Assembly: GCA_018242215.1 (NCBI GenBank)
Contig: JAFECG010000005.1
Coordinates: 1 to 64,000 of the forward strand
Length of the DNA: 64,000 nucleotides
Origin: Pseudomonadota bacterium
GTDB lineage: Bacteria; Pseudomonadota; Alphaproteobacteria; Rhizobiales; Hyphomicrobiaceae
Reading direction: 5' to 3'
In this document: in pieces, positions 1 to 8,798 of the stretch
How the letters are laid out: every line of letters starts with the position of its first letter
Numbering within the stretch: position 1 is the first letter of the stretch
Position numbers and translations under genes: made by a program
Notes under the pieces: model-generated
Database searches by the model: none
Told to the model about the DNA's origin: nothing
The model's input: the letters and a program-made list of their open reading frames with translations, nothing else

Positions 1-174
1 ATCTCGCTAGACGGTATTTAGCCAGTTAGCTAAGCAAAATGACCATCTACTCCAGATTTTGCTTTGCACAATCCCGAATTTTAGTATGGTTTGGCAAAAA
101 TCGTCACGGGGTCGGTTCACCACGGCATGCTGGCAGCGTGTGTAGGAATTCCTGATGCAGCATCGGAGTAAAAT

Positions 175-1245
175 ATGCGGGTTCTAGTCACCGGTCATCA
201 GGGCTACATCGGGACCGTGATGGTGCCGATGCTTCTTAACGCGGGCCACGAGGTGACGGGGTGCGATTCCTATCTGTTCGAGAGATGCACGTACGCTGCC
301 GGTGGCGGAATCGCCGATGTTCCGAGCATTCGGAAGGATGTCCGCGACATCACCAGTGCTGATTTGCGCGGTTTCGACGCCGTCATTCATCTGGCCGCAC
401 TCTCAAACGATCCACTGGGAAATCTCAATCGCGACCTGACGTTCTCCATCAATCATCGCGGCAGCGTGACTGTTGCTGCGGCGGCGAAGCAAGGCGGGGT
501 AAAACGCTTTCTGCTCGCCTCCTCGTGCAGCAACTATGGACAGGCCGGCGACGCACTTGTCGATGAAACGGCAGAGCTCAATCCCGTAACCGCATACGGT
601 GAATCCAAGGTGCTGGCCGAGCGCGATATATCGCGTCTCGCTGGCGACGGCTTTTGCCCGACGTTCATGCGGCCGGCGACAGCCTATGGCCTCTCTCCGC
701 GCATGCGCTTCGATATCGTCCTGAACAATCTCACTGCCTGGGCCGTCACAAAAGGACTGATTTATTTGAAATCCGACGGTACGCCTTGGCGACCGATCGT
801 CCATATCGAGGATATCTCCCGCGCTTTCATCGCAGCGCTCGAAGCGCCTGAGGAAAAAGTATTCAACCAGGCCTTCAATGTCGGACATACGGATCACAAT
901 TATCGCATTTCTCAGATCGCCGAGGTTGTCGCCGATGTCGTTCCCAATTCCCGCCTTGAATACGCAAGCGATGCGGGCCCCGACACGCGCTGTTATCGCG
1001 TAAGCTTTGAAAAGATCGCGCGCACGCTGCCAGCTTTCAAACCACAGTGGGACGCCCGAAAAGGCGCCGAGCAGCTTTATAAAGCGTATAGCGGCTCGGG
1101 CCTCACGCTGGAAGAATTCGAGGGGCCGCGTTACCAGCGCATTGGGCACATCAAGAAGCTACTCGCCGAGGGCATTCTCGATTCCGATCTGCGTCACACG
1201 TCCGTTGGACGTGCGTATACCGTTGATGCTGTCGGCGTTGCGTAG
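175..1245 (+). CDS. NAD-dependent epimerase/dehydratase (SDR) of sugar nucleotide metabolism
   Basis: Extended short-chain dehydrogenase/reductase, 356 aa, a normal length for nucleotide-sugar epimerases, dehydratases and 4-ketoreductases. The N-terminal Rossmann fold shows GxxGxxG at residues 7-13 (GHQGYIG). A Ser-rich strand lies at 116-119, and the catalytic YxxxK is Y141-K145 (YGESK). The C-terminal half ([17 protein letters not shown]) is the usual substrate-binding region. It lies 40 bp upstream of a DUF4910 gene on the same strand, close to a C-methyltransferase and a CDP-glucose pyrophosphorylase, so it probably acts on a CDP- or dTDP-activated deoxysugar. The exact reaction cannot be read from the sequence. 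The ATG start gives the Rossmann strand immediately. Confidence 0.9.
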   Translation: MRVLVTGHQGYIGTVMVPMLLNAGHEVTGCDSYLFERCTYAAGGGIADVPSIRKDVRDITSADLRGFDAVIHLAALSNDPLGNLNRDLTFSINHRGSVTVAAAAKQGGVKRFLLASSCSNYGQAGDALVDETAELNPVTAYGESKVLAERDISRLAGDGFCPTFMRPATAYGLSPRMRFDIVLNNLTAWAVTKGLIYLKSDGTPWRPIVHIEDISRAFIAALEAPEEKVFNQAFNVGHTDHNYRISQIAEVVADVVPNSRLEYASDAGPDTRCYRVSFEKIARTLPAFKPQWDARKGAEQLYKAYSGSGLTLEEFEGPRYQRIGHIKKLLAEGILDSDLRHTSVGRAYTVDAVGVA

Positions 1246-1285
1246 GCGACGCACGGAGCTTATTGCCGATCGACTGCAGCGAAGA

Positions 1286-2593
1286 ATGGATCGTTCAAAT
1301 AATCTTGCCACTCAGCTCGTCGCCCCCGGCACAGGGGATGCGATATATGCGTTTGCGGCGAAAATGTTTCCGATCTGCCGCAGCATCACAGGGGATGGTG
1401 TTCGCGAGACGCTGCGCCTGATTGCCGAGCATATCAGCCTCGATGTGCATGAGATGCCCACGGGAGCATCCGTCTTCGACTGGACCATCCCAAAGGAGTG
1501 GAACATTCGCGACGCATATATCCGCGATGCGCGCGGAGAAAAGATTGTCGACTTCGCGAATTCAAATCTGCATGTCATGAGCTACAGCGTGCCGGTAAAT
1601 GCCCGCCTGTCGCTTACGGATCTCAAGAAACGCATCCACACGTTGCCCAAGCAGCCGGATCTCATCCCTTATCGGACCTCCTACTATAGCGAGGACTGGG
1701 GGTTCTGCATGACGCATCGGCAGCTCGAAAGCCTCAAGGATGAAACCTACGAGGTCGTAATAGATTCTAGCCTGGCGGATGGTGCGCTGACCTATGCGGA
1801 ACACCTTCATAGGGGAGAAACTGAAGAAGAGATCCTGCTTTCGGCCCATACCTGCCACCCGTCGCTTGCGAACGATAACTGTTCCGCCGTTGCGCTCCTT
1901 ACCCTGCTCGCCGAGCGCATCGGCGCGATCAAGACACGCTACAGCTATCGATTCCTTTTCACTCCGGGCACGATCGGCGCTATCGCCTGGCTATCGGAAA
2001 ACGACGATAAAGTCGGACGCATCAAACACGGGCTGGTCTTGGCGGGGGTCGGCGATCGCGGCGCACCCACTTACAAGAGAAGTCGCAATGGCAACCGGGA
2101 GATCGACCGCGTCCTCACCCATGCGCTAGCACAGACGGGGCGTCCTGCGACGATCCTCGACTTTTCGCCCTATGGATACAACGAGCGGCAATTCTGCTCG
2201 CCAGGCTTCGACCTGTCGGTCGGACTCTTTCAGCGAAGCCTCTGGGGCAGCTTCCCGGAATATCATACGTCGGCTGACAATCTGGATTTCATTCGCCCGG
2301 ACTCGCTTGAGGATTCCTATCGGATCATCGCGAACGCCATCGATATTCTCGAGGGCAACCGCATCTATCGAAACACGCTACCGAAATGCGAGCCGCAGCT
2401 CGGAAAACGCGGGCTCTACGCCGCCATTGCAAATGATGCGGATGCGACGGCCAAGAACATGGCCATGCTCTGGTTGCTGAACCTCTCGGACGGAACGCAT
2501 TCCCTGCTCGACATCGCGGAGCGTGGAAAAATTCCCTTTCAGACCATTAAGAGTACGGCGGCCCTATTGGCGCGCGAGGGACTGCTGAAGTAG
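1286..2593 (+). CDS. DUF4910 / M28-like aminopeptidase-domain protein
   Basis: 435 aa from the ATG at 1286. The open frame extends further upstream, but that part overlaps the previous gene. The sequence matches my recollection of the DUF4910 family: an M28 aminopeptidase-like fold with an inserted DUF2172 domain and a winged-helix tail (about residues 370-435). Visible features are the conserved N-terminal FPICRSITGDGVRETL and a metal-site-like HTCHPSLANDN segment followed by CSAVALLTLLAERI. Members are often found in polysaccharide and deoxysugar clusters with unknown substrate. It follows the SDR gene by 40 bp, so the two are likely co-transcribed. Peptidase activity is inferred from fold only; a role in modifying an amino-acyl or amide group on a sugar is a guess. 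Confidence 0.82.
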   Translation: MDRSNNLATQLVAPGTGDAIYAFAAKMFPICRSITGDGVRETLRLIAEHISLDVHEMPTGASVFDWTIPKEWNIRDAYIRDARGEKIVDFANSNLHVMSYSVPVNARLSLTDLKKRIHTLPKQPDLIPYRTSYYSEDWGFCMTHRQLESLKDETYEVVIDSSLADGALTYAEHLHRGETEEEILLSAHTCHPSLANDNCSAVALLTLLAERIGAIKTRYSYRFLFTPGTIGAIAWLSENDDKVGRIKHGLVLAGVGDRGAPTYKRSRNGNREIDRVLTHALAQTGRPATILDFSPYGYNERQFCSPGFDLSVGLFQRSLWGSFPEYHTSADNLDFIRPDSLEDSYRIIANAIDILEGNRIYRNTLPKCEPQLGKRGLYAAIANDADATAKNMAMLWLLNLSDGTHSLLDIAERGKIPFQTIKSTAALLAREGLLK

Positions 2594-2832
2594 CAGTGTA
2601 GTTCCACCGAATAATAGTCTTTGGTCGAAAATTTCTGCAGCTAGTAGGATTTCGCCAGAGGGCGAACCTATACATTCGCGATTTCAGCTAGCCGCGGCAT
2701 ACAGAGTGCATTGGGCACGACCCGCACGACGTTTTCCGGTGTAACGGTGGAGTTGGCCGGGGACTCCGCATCTCTCAACGCTTGGATCAGGCAATCGCTT
2801 CAACGTCCAGATGTTGTACTTCCTTTTTAGCC

Positions 2833-3768
2833 TCAAACTGCTTCCTGAGCGTCCGGTTTATAGATGAGCTCGCCTTCATTTTCGGTTCCGTCATCGTACA
2901 GGGAGATAACTTCCGGCGGCAGCCGCGTGAAATCGGTTCCCCGAATGAAGTCCCGGAGAACGGTCCCCGTGCAGGCAGCATCCACATTGGGAGCGCCTCG
3001 TTTTTCGAGCACATCGTCGATATGCACGACACGAAAGTCGCTACTGAACCTGGTCATTCCTGAGGTGTTTGCCACACTCGAATGCATCTGCGCAGCGGAG
3101 AACATAATGATGCCTCCGGGCGGGCAAATGAGACGTATCTCCGGCTTTGGATCCATTGCTTCCGTTGCTTTTGGCAAAGGACGCGGATCCTCCTTCGTGA
3201 GCTTTGCGACGTTGGCTCCGCGGTGCAGCTTATTCCACGTGTAATAATTATAGCCAGCGGAGCTGTTCTTTACTGGCTCACTCCAATAGCGCGGATGGAA
3301 CGCCATGGCATTGTCGGATTCGATATCGTAGATCGGAATCCACCAATTGATCTGGGATGCGGGCGCCGAGTACCAGGTATCGCGGTGGGCATGCCAGGCA
3401 TAAGCGATGCCCGTCGTCAGGTAGCCACTGCTGGTCGAGCTGCGCATTCGCGGGACGTCGAAATAGGTCTTATCCAGATCGACGCCGAGTTCGGTGAACA
3501 TATTCTGAATATGGCGCTTGGACTCGGGATGGTGGATGAATGCCGGCTTCAGCTTTCCGAGCAGCTCCGCATAATCTTCAACGCCCATCTGGTCTTGCGC
3601 GGTTCTCGGATCGAGATCGCCGAATGCCTCCTCGATCATCGAGCGCGCGAATTCGACAAAGGCAAGACTGCTTTTGATCGGTGAATAGACAAAAAGCTGC
3701 CCGTCATAAAGCCGTTGCCGACGCACCTCATCGGAGACGTTGGCGTCATAGTAAACCGTGTTATTCAT
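2833..3768 (-). CDS. Fe(II)/2-oxoglutarate-dependent oxygenase-like protein
   Basis: 311 aa from the ATG at 3768, which has GGAG 8 nt upstream; the longer frame starts at TTG. The facial-triad pattern of PhyH-type oxygenases is visible: H128-R-D130 in the context AYAWHAHRDTW, a distal His at 229 (QMHSS), and Arg240/Arg246 in TRFSSDFR as candidate 2-oxoglutarate ligands. It is transcribed against its neighbours, with an empty 239-bp gap to the DUF4910 gene (convergent). In a sugar cluster it could hydroxylate a nucleotide sugar or lipid, but the substrate is unknown. No signal peptide, so cytosolic. Confidence 0.78.
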   Translation of the reverse strand: MNNTVYYDANVSDEVRRQRLYDGQLFVYSPIKSSLAFVEFARSMIEEAFGDLDPRTAQDQMGVEDYAELLGKLKPAFIHHPESKRHIQNMFTELGVDLDKTYFDVPRMRSSTSSGYLTTGIAYAWHAHRDTWYSAPASQINWWIPIYDIESDNAMAFHPRYWSEPVKNSSAGYNYYTWNKLHRGANVAKLTKEDPRPLPKATEAMDPKPEIRLICPPGGIIMFSAAQMHSSVANTSGMTRFSSDFRVVHIDDVLEKRGAPNVDAACTGTVLRDFIRGTDFTRLPPEVISLYDDGTENEGELIYKPDAQEAV

Positions 3769-3961
3769 TGAAGTCTCCAACGCACACGTGCGGAGATCCT
3801 AAAAAACTCCGCCTAATCGAAAGCTGATATGACTGTTGGCGGCTGCGACGGCGCGCCCTATTTTCCTTTATCGGTAGCATAAAATCGAAACCTATAAAAA
3901 CGGCAATTGCAGACAAATATCGAAATGGTCAACTCGCGGATACTTCATTCGACGATCCTCT

Positions 3962-4519
3962 CTACTGTCTCAAATCTGCAAAATCCGGCCAGGAGCGATC
4001 CTTGTCGGAAATGCTCGAGACGGGCAGCGGCCATGCTATCGAGAAGGCGGGATCGTCGTGGCGATAGCCGGCCGATGCCTCGGGCATGTAAAATGCCGAG
4101 ATGAGGTAATGAACCTCGACGTCGTCGGTGAGAGTCTGAAAGCCGTGAGCGAAGCCCTTGGGGATGTATAGGCTGTTCCTGGCGTCGGCTGTTAGTTCAA
4201 ACCCCTGCCACCGGCCATAGGTCGGAGAGTCCTGACGGAGATCGATGATGACGTCCAGGATCCTGCCGCGTTTACAGCTTACGACCTTCACCTCGCTGGC
4301 GGCACCCCGCTGAAAATGCATGCCCCGGATTGAACCCTTCGTAGACGTTTGTGAAACGCTGTGTTGTACGAAGCGGGTTTCCAATCCATGCTCAGCAAAT
4401 TCCCGCTCGCAGAATGTCCGGGCGAAAAATCCCCGCTGATCGCGCGCAGGCTCTATCTCCAGGAGCATTGCACCTTCAAGGTTTGTGGGCACGAAACGCA
4501 CGTTCTTCCCTTCGTTCAT
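3962..4519 (-). CDS. dTDP-4-dehydrorhamnose 3,5-epimerase-family protein (RmlC-like paralog)
   Basis: Cupin of the RmlC family, 185 aa from the ATG at 4519; the 12 residues before it in the open frame look non-native. Family landmarks are present: RGFFARTFCEREF, FVQHSVSQTSTKGSIRGMHFQ, the catalytic-His region, YIPKGFAHGFQTL, and the DPAFSIAWP tail. A second, more canonical rmlC lies in the rml operon at 36787-37338, so this copy probably epimerises a different 4-keto sugar. The natural candidate is the product of the adjacent C-methyltransferase/cytidylyltransferase pathway (inference). It is divergent from the C-methyltransferase gene; the 220-bp gap between them probably holds both promoters. 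Confidence 0.88.
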   Translation of the reverse strand: MNEGKNVRFVPTNLEGAMLLEIEPARDQRGFFARTFCEREFAEHGLETRFVQHSVSQTSTKGSIRGMHFQRGAASEVKVVSCKRGRILDVIIDLRQDSPTYGRWQGFELTADARNSLYIPKGFAHGFQTLTDDVEVHYLISAFYMPEASAGYRHDDPAFSIAWPLPVSSISDKDRSWPDFADLRQ

Positions 4520-4740
4520 CGCAAGTATCGCGACTACAAACAAAAATCGCACCAACCGGGCCCATACTCAAAAGGCGTAATGGTCTTTTTTCTGTTTACC
4601 ATCAATATTCAAAGCCCGGATGAGACGGCAAGAAGATGTGCTATTTTTTGCAATAGGATGCTTCGGCGACCGATTATTTAACGGTCATGGGTAAATAGAC
4701 ATAAGCATCGCCAGTTCTTTTATCGGCATACGGGATCAAA

Positions 4741-6036
4741 ATGAATGTAGAGACGGCTAGCGCGGCTCTAGCCGAGGCTCAGGAAGCCACACCGCACCAC
4801 TGCCGTCTCTGTGGCAGCGCGGTCGACCATACCTTCGTCGATCTCGGGATGTCGCCGCTGTGCGAGAGCTTTGTCCCGTCGAATCGCGCCGACGAGATGG
4901 AACCGTTCTATCCGCTGCATGCTCTCGTCTGCGGCCGATGTTTCCTTGTTCAGTTGAAGGAATACGTCAACCCGAAGAGCATCTTTGAAGAGTACGCATA
5001 CTTTTCCTCCTTTTCGACGTCATGGATCAATCACGCCAAGACCTACGTCGAAATGATTATCAAGCGCCGCGGTCTCGGGGCGGAAAGCCTCGTGGTCGAA
5101 CTCGCGAGCAATGATGGCTATCTGCTCCAGCACTTCCTGCCGTTTGGAGTTCCGGTCCTCGGCGTCGAGCCGGCCGCCAATGTCGCCGAGACCGCCGTCC
5201 GGAAAGGCGTCCCAACGGAAGTCGACTTCTTCGGTGTTCGTCTGGCGAAGGATCTCATCGCGCGCGTTGGACAGGCGGACCTCATCGCCGGCAACAATGT
5301 GCTCGCGCAGGTACCCGATCTCAACGACTTCGTGGCCGGCATTCGTCTGCTCTTGAAACCGGAAGGCGTCGTCACGCTCGAATTTCCGCACCTGCAGCGG
5401 CTCATCGAAGAAAACCAATTCGACACGATCTACCACGAACACTTCTCGTACTTCTCGCTTCTGACGATCGAAGCGATGGCGGCGCGACATGAACTCAAGA
5501 TCATCGATGTCGAGGAACTGCCGACCCATGGTGGCTCCCTCAGAGTCTATCTCGCGCACCGGCAGTCCGCGCAGCAGCCAACTGCGGCGGTTGCTGAATT
5601 GATTGCGCGCGAAGAGGGGCTTGGCTTTCGAAAGCTTGAGACCTATTCCGTTTTTGGCGAGCAGGTGAAACGGACAAAGCGACGGCTGCTTGCCTTCCTC
5701 ATCGAAGCCAAGGAGCAAGGTAAGACGATCTGCGGTTATGGAGCGCCGGGCAAGGGGAACACGCTGCTCAACTATTGCGGCATCGGGCCTGACTTCCTCG
5801 AGTTCACCGTAGACCGCAATCCCTACAAGCTCGGCCGCTTCACGCCCGGCATGCGCATTCCGATTCATTCGATCGATGCGATCGACGCGCTGAAGCCTGA
5901 CCTCGTCCTGATCCTGCCTTGGAATCTCAGAGACGAGATCGTCGCGCAAATGCGCCACATCGGCGACTGGGGGGGCAAATTCGTGGTCCCCATTCCGGAA
6001 GTCACCGTCATTGACCCAAAGGAAATCAATCCATGA
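4741..6036 (+). CDS. Sugar C-methyltransferase (TylC3/NovU type), SAM-dependent
   Basis: 431 aa, the usual size of deoxysugar C-methyltransferases. The N-terminal zinc-binding domain has C21-x2-C24 and C64-x2-C67. The SAM-binding motif is E120-LASNDGY, and the C-terminal domain carries the characteristic CGYGAPGKGNTLLNYCG stretch. The family methylates C-3 or C-5 of NDP-4-keto-6-deoxyhexoses to make branched sugars. The stop codon region overlaps the start of the cytidylyltransferase gene by 4 bp, implying translational coupling and a CDP-linked substrate. Start: ATG at 4741 after a 60-bp AT-rich leader. Confidence 0.93.
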   Translation: MNVETASAALAEAQEATPHHCRLCGSAVDHTFVDLGMSPLCESFVPSNRADEMEPFYPLHALVCGRCFLVQLKEYVNPKSIFEEYAYFSSFSTSWINHAKTYVEMIIKRRGLGAESLVVELASNDGYLLQHFLPFGVPVLGVEPAANVAETAVRKGVPTEVDFFGVRLAKDLIARVGQADLIAGNNVLAQVPDLNDFVAGIRLLLKPEGVVTLEFPHLQRLIEENQFDTIYHEHFSYFSLLTIEAMAARHELKIIDVEELPTHGGSLRVYLAHRQSAQQPTAAVAELIAREEGLGFRKLETYSVFGEQVKRTKRRLLAFLIEAKEQGKTICGYGAPGKGNTLLNYCGIGPDFLEFTVDRNPYKLGRFTPGMRIPIHSIDAIDALKPDLVLILPWNLRDEIVAQMRHIGDWGGKFVVPIPEVTVIDPKEINP

Positions 6037-6851
6037 AGGTCGTTCTTTTTTGCGGTGGTCTTGGAACGCGGATACGCGAATATTCCGAGAATATTCCGAA
6101 GCCGATGATCCCGGTCGGCAATCAACCAATCTTATGGCATGTGATGAATTATTACAGCCAGTTTGGGCACAACGATTTTGTTTTGTGCCTCGGCTACAAG
6201 GCGAATTTCATTAAGGATTTCTTCCTGAACTATAAACCGCACCTTTATGCGGACTGCGTCGTTTCTCAAAACTCGTCACGGGTGGAGCTACTGAGCGATC
6301 CTCAGGAAGATTGGCGTATCACCATGATCGATACGGGGATGTGGCGCAACATCGGTCAACGGCTGTGGGCGGTGCGCGAGCACCTCAAAAACGAACCCAT
6401 GTTTCTTGCGAATTACAGCGATGGATTGAGCAACGTCAACCTCGACGACATGATTGAGCAATTCACGAAAAGCAATAAAATAGGATGTTTTCTCGCCATT
6501 CGTCCACCCCTGACATACCACATCGCAGACATCGATGAACATGGACGAGTTCGAGAATTCAAGTCTTCTGATCGATCGGAGATTTGGATCAACGGAGGCT
6601 ATTTTCTCTTCAAGAAAGAGATCTTCGACTATATACGCGACGGCGAAGAATTGGTGATTGAACCATTCCAGCGTCTAATTGAGGAAGATCAATTGATGGC
6701 CTATAAGCATACCGGCTTTTGGCGATCGATGGATACTTTAAGAGACCGCCAGATCCTCGAGGATTTGATCGAGCAAGGGAAGATGCCGTGGCGTGTCAAT
6801 GATGGCGAAGCGGAGGAAACTTCCCCCCTCGCCGGAGTTGCCGCTGAATGA
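6033..6851 (+). CDS. rfbF: Glucose-1-phosphate cytidylyltransferase
   Basis: 272 aa nucleotidyltransferase. It has the pyrophosphorylase signature GGLGTRIREY followed by IPKPMIPVG near the N terminus, and the RfbF-type body (LGYKANFIKDFF, NYSDGLSNVNL, INGGYFLF, GFWRSMDTLRD). It makes CDP-glucose from glucose-1-phosphate and CTP, the entry to CDP-3,6-dideoxy or C-branched sugars. It overlaps the C-methyltransferase by 4 bp and the next gene by 4 bp, so the three form one coupled unit. The usual partner, CDP-glucose 4,6-dehydratase (RfbG), is not in the window to its right. Base composition is visibly more AT-rich than the flanks. Confidence 0.93.
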   Translation: MKVVLFCGGLGTRIREYSENIPKPMIPVGNQPILWHVMNYYSQFGHNDFVLCLGYKANFIKDFFLNYKPHLYADCVVSQNSSRVELLSDPQEDWRITMIDTGMWRNIGQRLWAVREHLKNEPMFLANYSDGLSNVNLDDMIEQFTKSNKIGCFLAIRPPLTYHIADIDEHGRVREFKSSDRSEIWINGGYFLFKKEIFDYIRDGEELVIEPFQRLIEEDQLMAYKHTGFWRSMDTLRDRQILEDLIEQGKMPWRVNDGEAEETSPLAGVAAE

Positions 6852-7501
6852 TTCCATTCGAACTTGCGGTGCCGAGTCGCCGCATGAGTATTCTGTGCTT
6901 AGGTGCCCATTCTGATGATATCGAAATTGGTCTGGGTGGGACACTACTTAAGTGGCTTCGCACCGGAATCGAACTCGATGTCTATTGGTTCGTCGCAAGT
7001 GCAGTGGGATCTCGTCGCAACGAAGCAGAGAAGTCAGCAGCGGCATTTCTTAAGGGCGCGAGTTCGGTTTGTGTCGAACTTGCCGACTTCAAGGACGGCT
7101 ACTTTCCCTATCAAGGGGCGGATTTGAAGACATGGGTTGAAAGCGTGAGGGCGCGTATTTCCCCAGACATCGTTTTCACACATCGCCGTGATGACGCGCA
7201 TCAAGACCATCGAGAACTGTGTAAATTGACATGGAATTCATTCCGAGACCACGTCGTAATGGAATATGAAATCCCGAAATGGGACGGGGATATGGGGCAG
7301 CCGAATCTCTACGTTCCTATTGAGGCGATCGATCTAGAACGAAAGCTCTCGCTTTTGGAGGAGCACTTCGGCACTCAGCGCAAGAAGGATTGGTTCGACG
7401 CAGAGACATTTCGAGGGCTCGCGCGCCTAAGAGGCATGGAATGCCGAGCGGAAGAGCGCTACGCCGAGGCCTTTATTGCACGAAAACTCTGCCTTTCCTA
7501 G
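6848..7501 (+). CDS. PIG-L family deacetylase
   Basis: 217 aa LmbE/PIG-L protein. The zinc motif is AHSDDIE (H21, D23, D24), with the second metal/catalytic segment HRRDDAHQDHRELC around residues 115-130. The family removes N-acetyl groups from GlcNAc-type amino sugars or related conjugates. It is translationally coupled to the cytidylyltransferase (ATGA overlap), and its product probably modifies the same sugar or an amide-linked substituent. An alternative start is the ATG at codon 13 (MSILCLG), closer to the first beta-strand. It converges with the gene at 7510, with 8 bp between the stops. Confidence 0.88.
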   Translation: MIPFELAVPSRRMSILCLGAHSDDIEIGLGGTLLKWLRTGIELDVYWFVASAVGSRRNEAEKSAAAFLKGASSVCVELADFKDGYFPYQGADLKTWVESVRARISPDIVFTHRRDDAHQDHRELCKLTWNSFRDHVVMEYEIPKWDGDMGQPNLYVPIEAIDLERKLSLLEEHFGTQRKKDWFDAETFRGLARLRGMECRAEERYAEAFIARKLCLS

Positions 7502-7509
7502 CGAGTCCG

Positions 7510-8718
7510 TTAGCTCAACACGTCTAGCAAATGAGCATACTGTTGATCTAATGACTTTTGCAGCAACTGAATTCGCCCGCGAATTTTTGTCGAAAGGACG
7601 ACGCGATCTTTTTCCAACTTTTCGAACTGCCTGATGAGCAGTTCAAGATTTAAATTTTCCACCTGCTGGACAAAGTCGGCAAGTCCAAATTTCTCTAACA
7701 GTTCGTCGTTCTTGCCTGCGTAGCTGATCGACAGTACTGGCTTGGCGCATTTCAAAGCGCAGACCACATTATGAAACCTCGTCGCAACGATTGCATCGGT
7801 TGCCTTCATCTGCCGCATTAGTTCTTCGAGCGACTCGGCGGGTTCGGCAAGTAGAGAATTAGCGCTCGGCGTCCCAAATCTTTTCGCCACTCGATCGCCG
7901 ATCGCTTTTACAGTTGCGTTATCTGATTCGCTCCCTATCAATAATCGTACGCCATATCCGCGGCTCAAAAGCCATTCCACAAATTGTGAGATTTTCTCGA
8001 GATAATCTGAATATATTTGGTGGCCGCGTTTATCGTTTGAGATCCAACCAAAATAGCTCATTACGCCGACACCTATAATGCCGGTTCGCGCCGAATCGTG
8101 TTGGGCCGCTCCCGCTTCATGGATAACCGGCAAGGCGAATACGAGATCGGGGTAGACATCATCTTTTGACGTATCAACGCCTTGGGCACTCAGATACGCT
8201 TTGGACATCGCATCTCGGTACGATCGATAGCTTGCGAGCTTGGCAGCTGAAACCATCAGCAAACGACTTATTCGATTTCGAATAGGCCCGGCACCGACAC
8301 TTACGAATAATATAGGGCGTTTCAGAATCGCTGAAATGCCACACCATTGGAAAAGCTCTAGTGGCATTTCACTTGGACGCTCTTGGTAATCGTCGAGGAT
8401 CCCTGTTCCCGGAATTAGCAAGACGTCTATTCCGCGGACTATGCGCCAGACGTGTCCGAGATCCAATATTCTGGATGGTATCCGCAGTAAAAGCTTATCC
8501 AATAGAGATACCCATCTTGGGGCAGTCCATAATCTCTTCAATGGGTGCGTGGCAATGGAATGATTTTTGCTCACTCGTTTGGGGTCTCGACAGATGCAAA
8601 TAATTTCTGCTTCCGGTCTCTTGCTGCGCAGAAATCGGACCATCGCATCCAGTGAACCTTCATTGCCAAGATTCACTGATCCAAAATTGCCAAATAAAGC
8701 GATGCGTTGAGCTTTCAC
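7510..8718 (-). CDS. Polysaccharide pyruvyl transferase-family protein
   Basis: 402 aa from a GTG start. N-terminal GNFGSVNLGNEGSLDAM and C-terminal ATRFHNVVCALKCAKPVLSISYAGK match the PS_pyruv_trans family (CsaB/WcaK-like, GT-B-like fold), which transfers pyruvate from phosphoenolpyruvate to form ketals on exopolysaccharide sugars. Some members of the family act on other substrates. Codon use is AT-richer than average for the window, as in the two genes to its left. The next gene upstream on the same strand is the aminotransferase, 80 bp away, so a shared transcript is likely. Confidence 0.82.
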   Translation of the reverse strand: MKAQRIALFGNFGSVNLGNEGSLDAMVRFLRSKRPEAEIICICRDPKRVSKNHSIATHPLKRLWTAPRWVSLLDKLLLRIPSRILDLGHVWRIVRGIDVLLIPGTGILDDYQERPSEMPLELFQWCGISAILKRPILFVSVGAGPIRNRISRLLMVSAAKLASYRSYRDAMSKAYLSAQGVDTSKDDVYPDLVFALPVIHEAGAAQHDSARTGIIGVGVMSYFGWISNDKRGHQIYSDYLEKISQFVEWLLSRGYGVRLLIGSESDNATVKAIGDRVAKRFGTPSANSLLAEPAESLEELMRQMKATDAIVATRFHNVVCALKCAKPVLSISYAGKNDELLEKFGLADFVQQVENLNLELLIRQFEKLEKDRVVLSTKIRGRIQLLQKSLDQQYAHLLDVLS

Positions 8719-8798
8719 TTCGACTGGACCACGCGTGTGATTTCTGTTGCCACAAACGGTTCGCGGCTATCGTCGGTTGACAAATCGCGCGATGTTGA

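Noticed and set aside
1007..1285. Extended N terminus of the DUF4910 gene
   Set aside because: This part overlaps the SDR coding sequence and is Arg/Ser-rich; the family-like sequence starts after the ATG at 1286.
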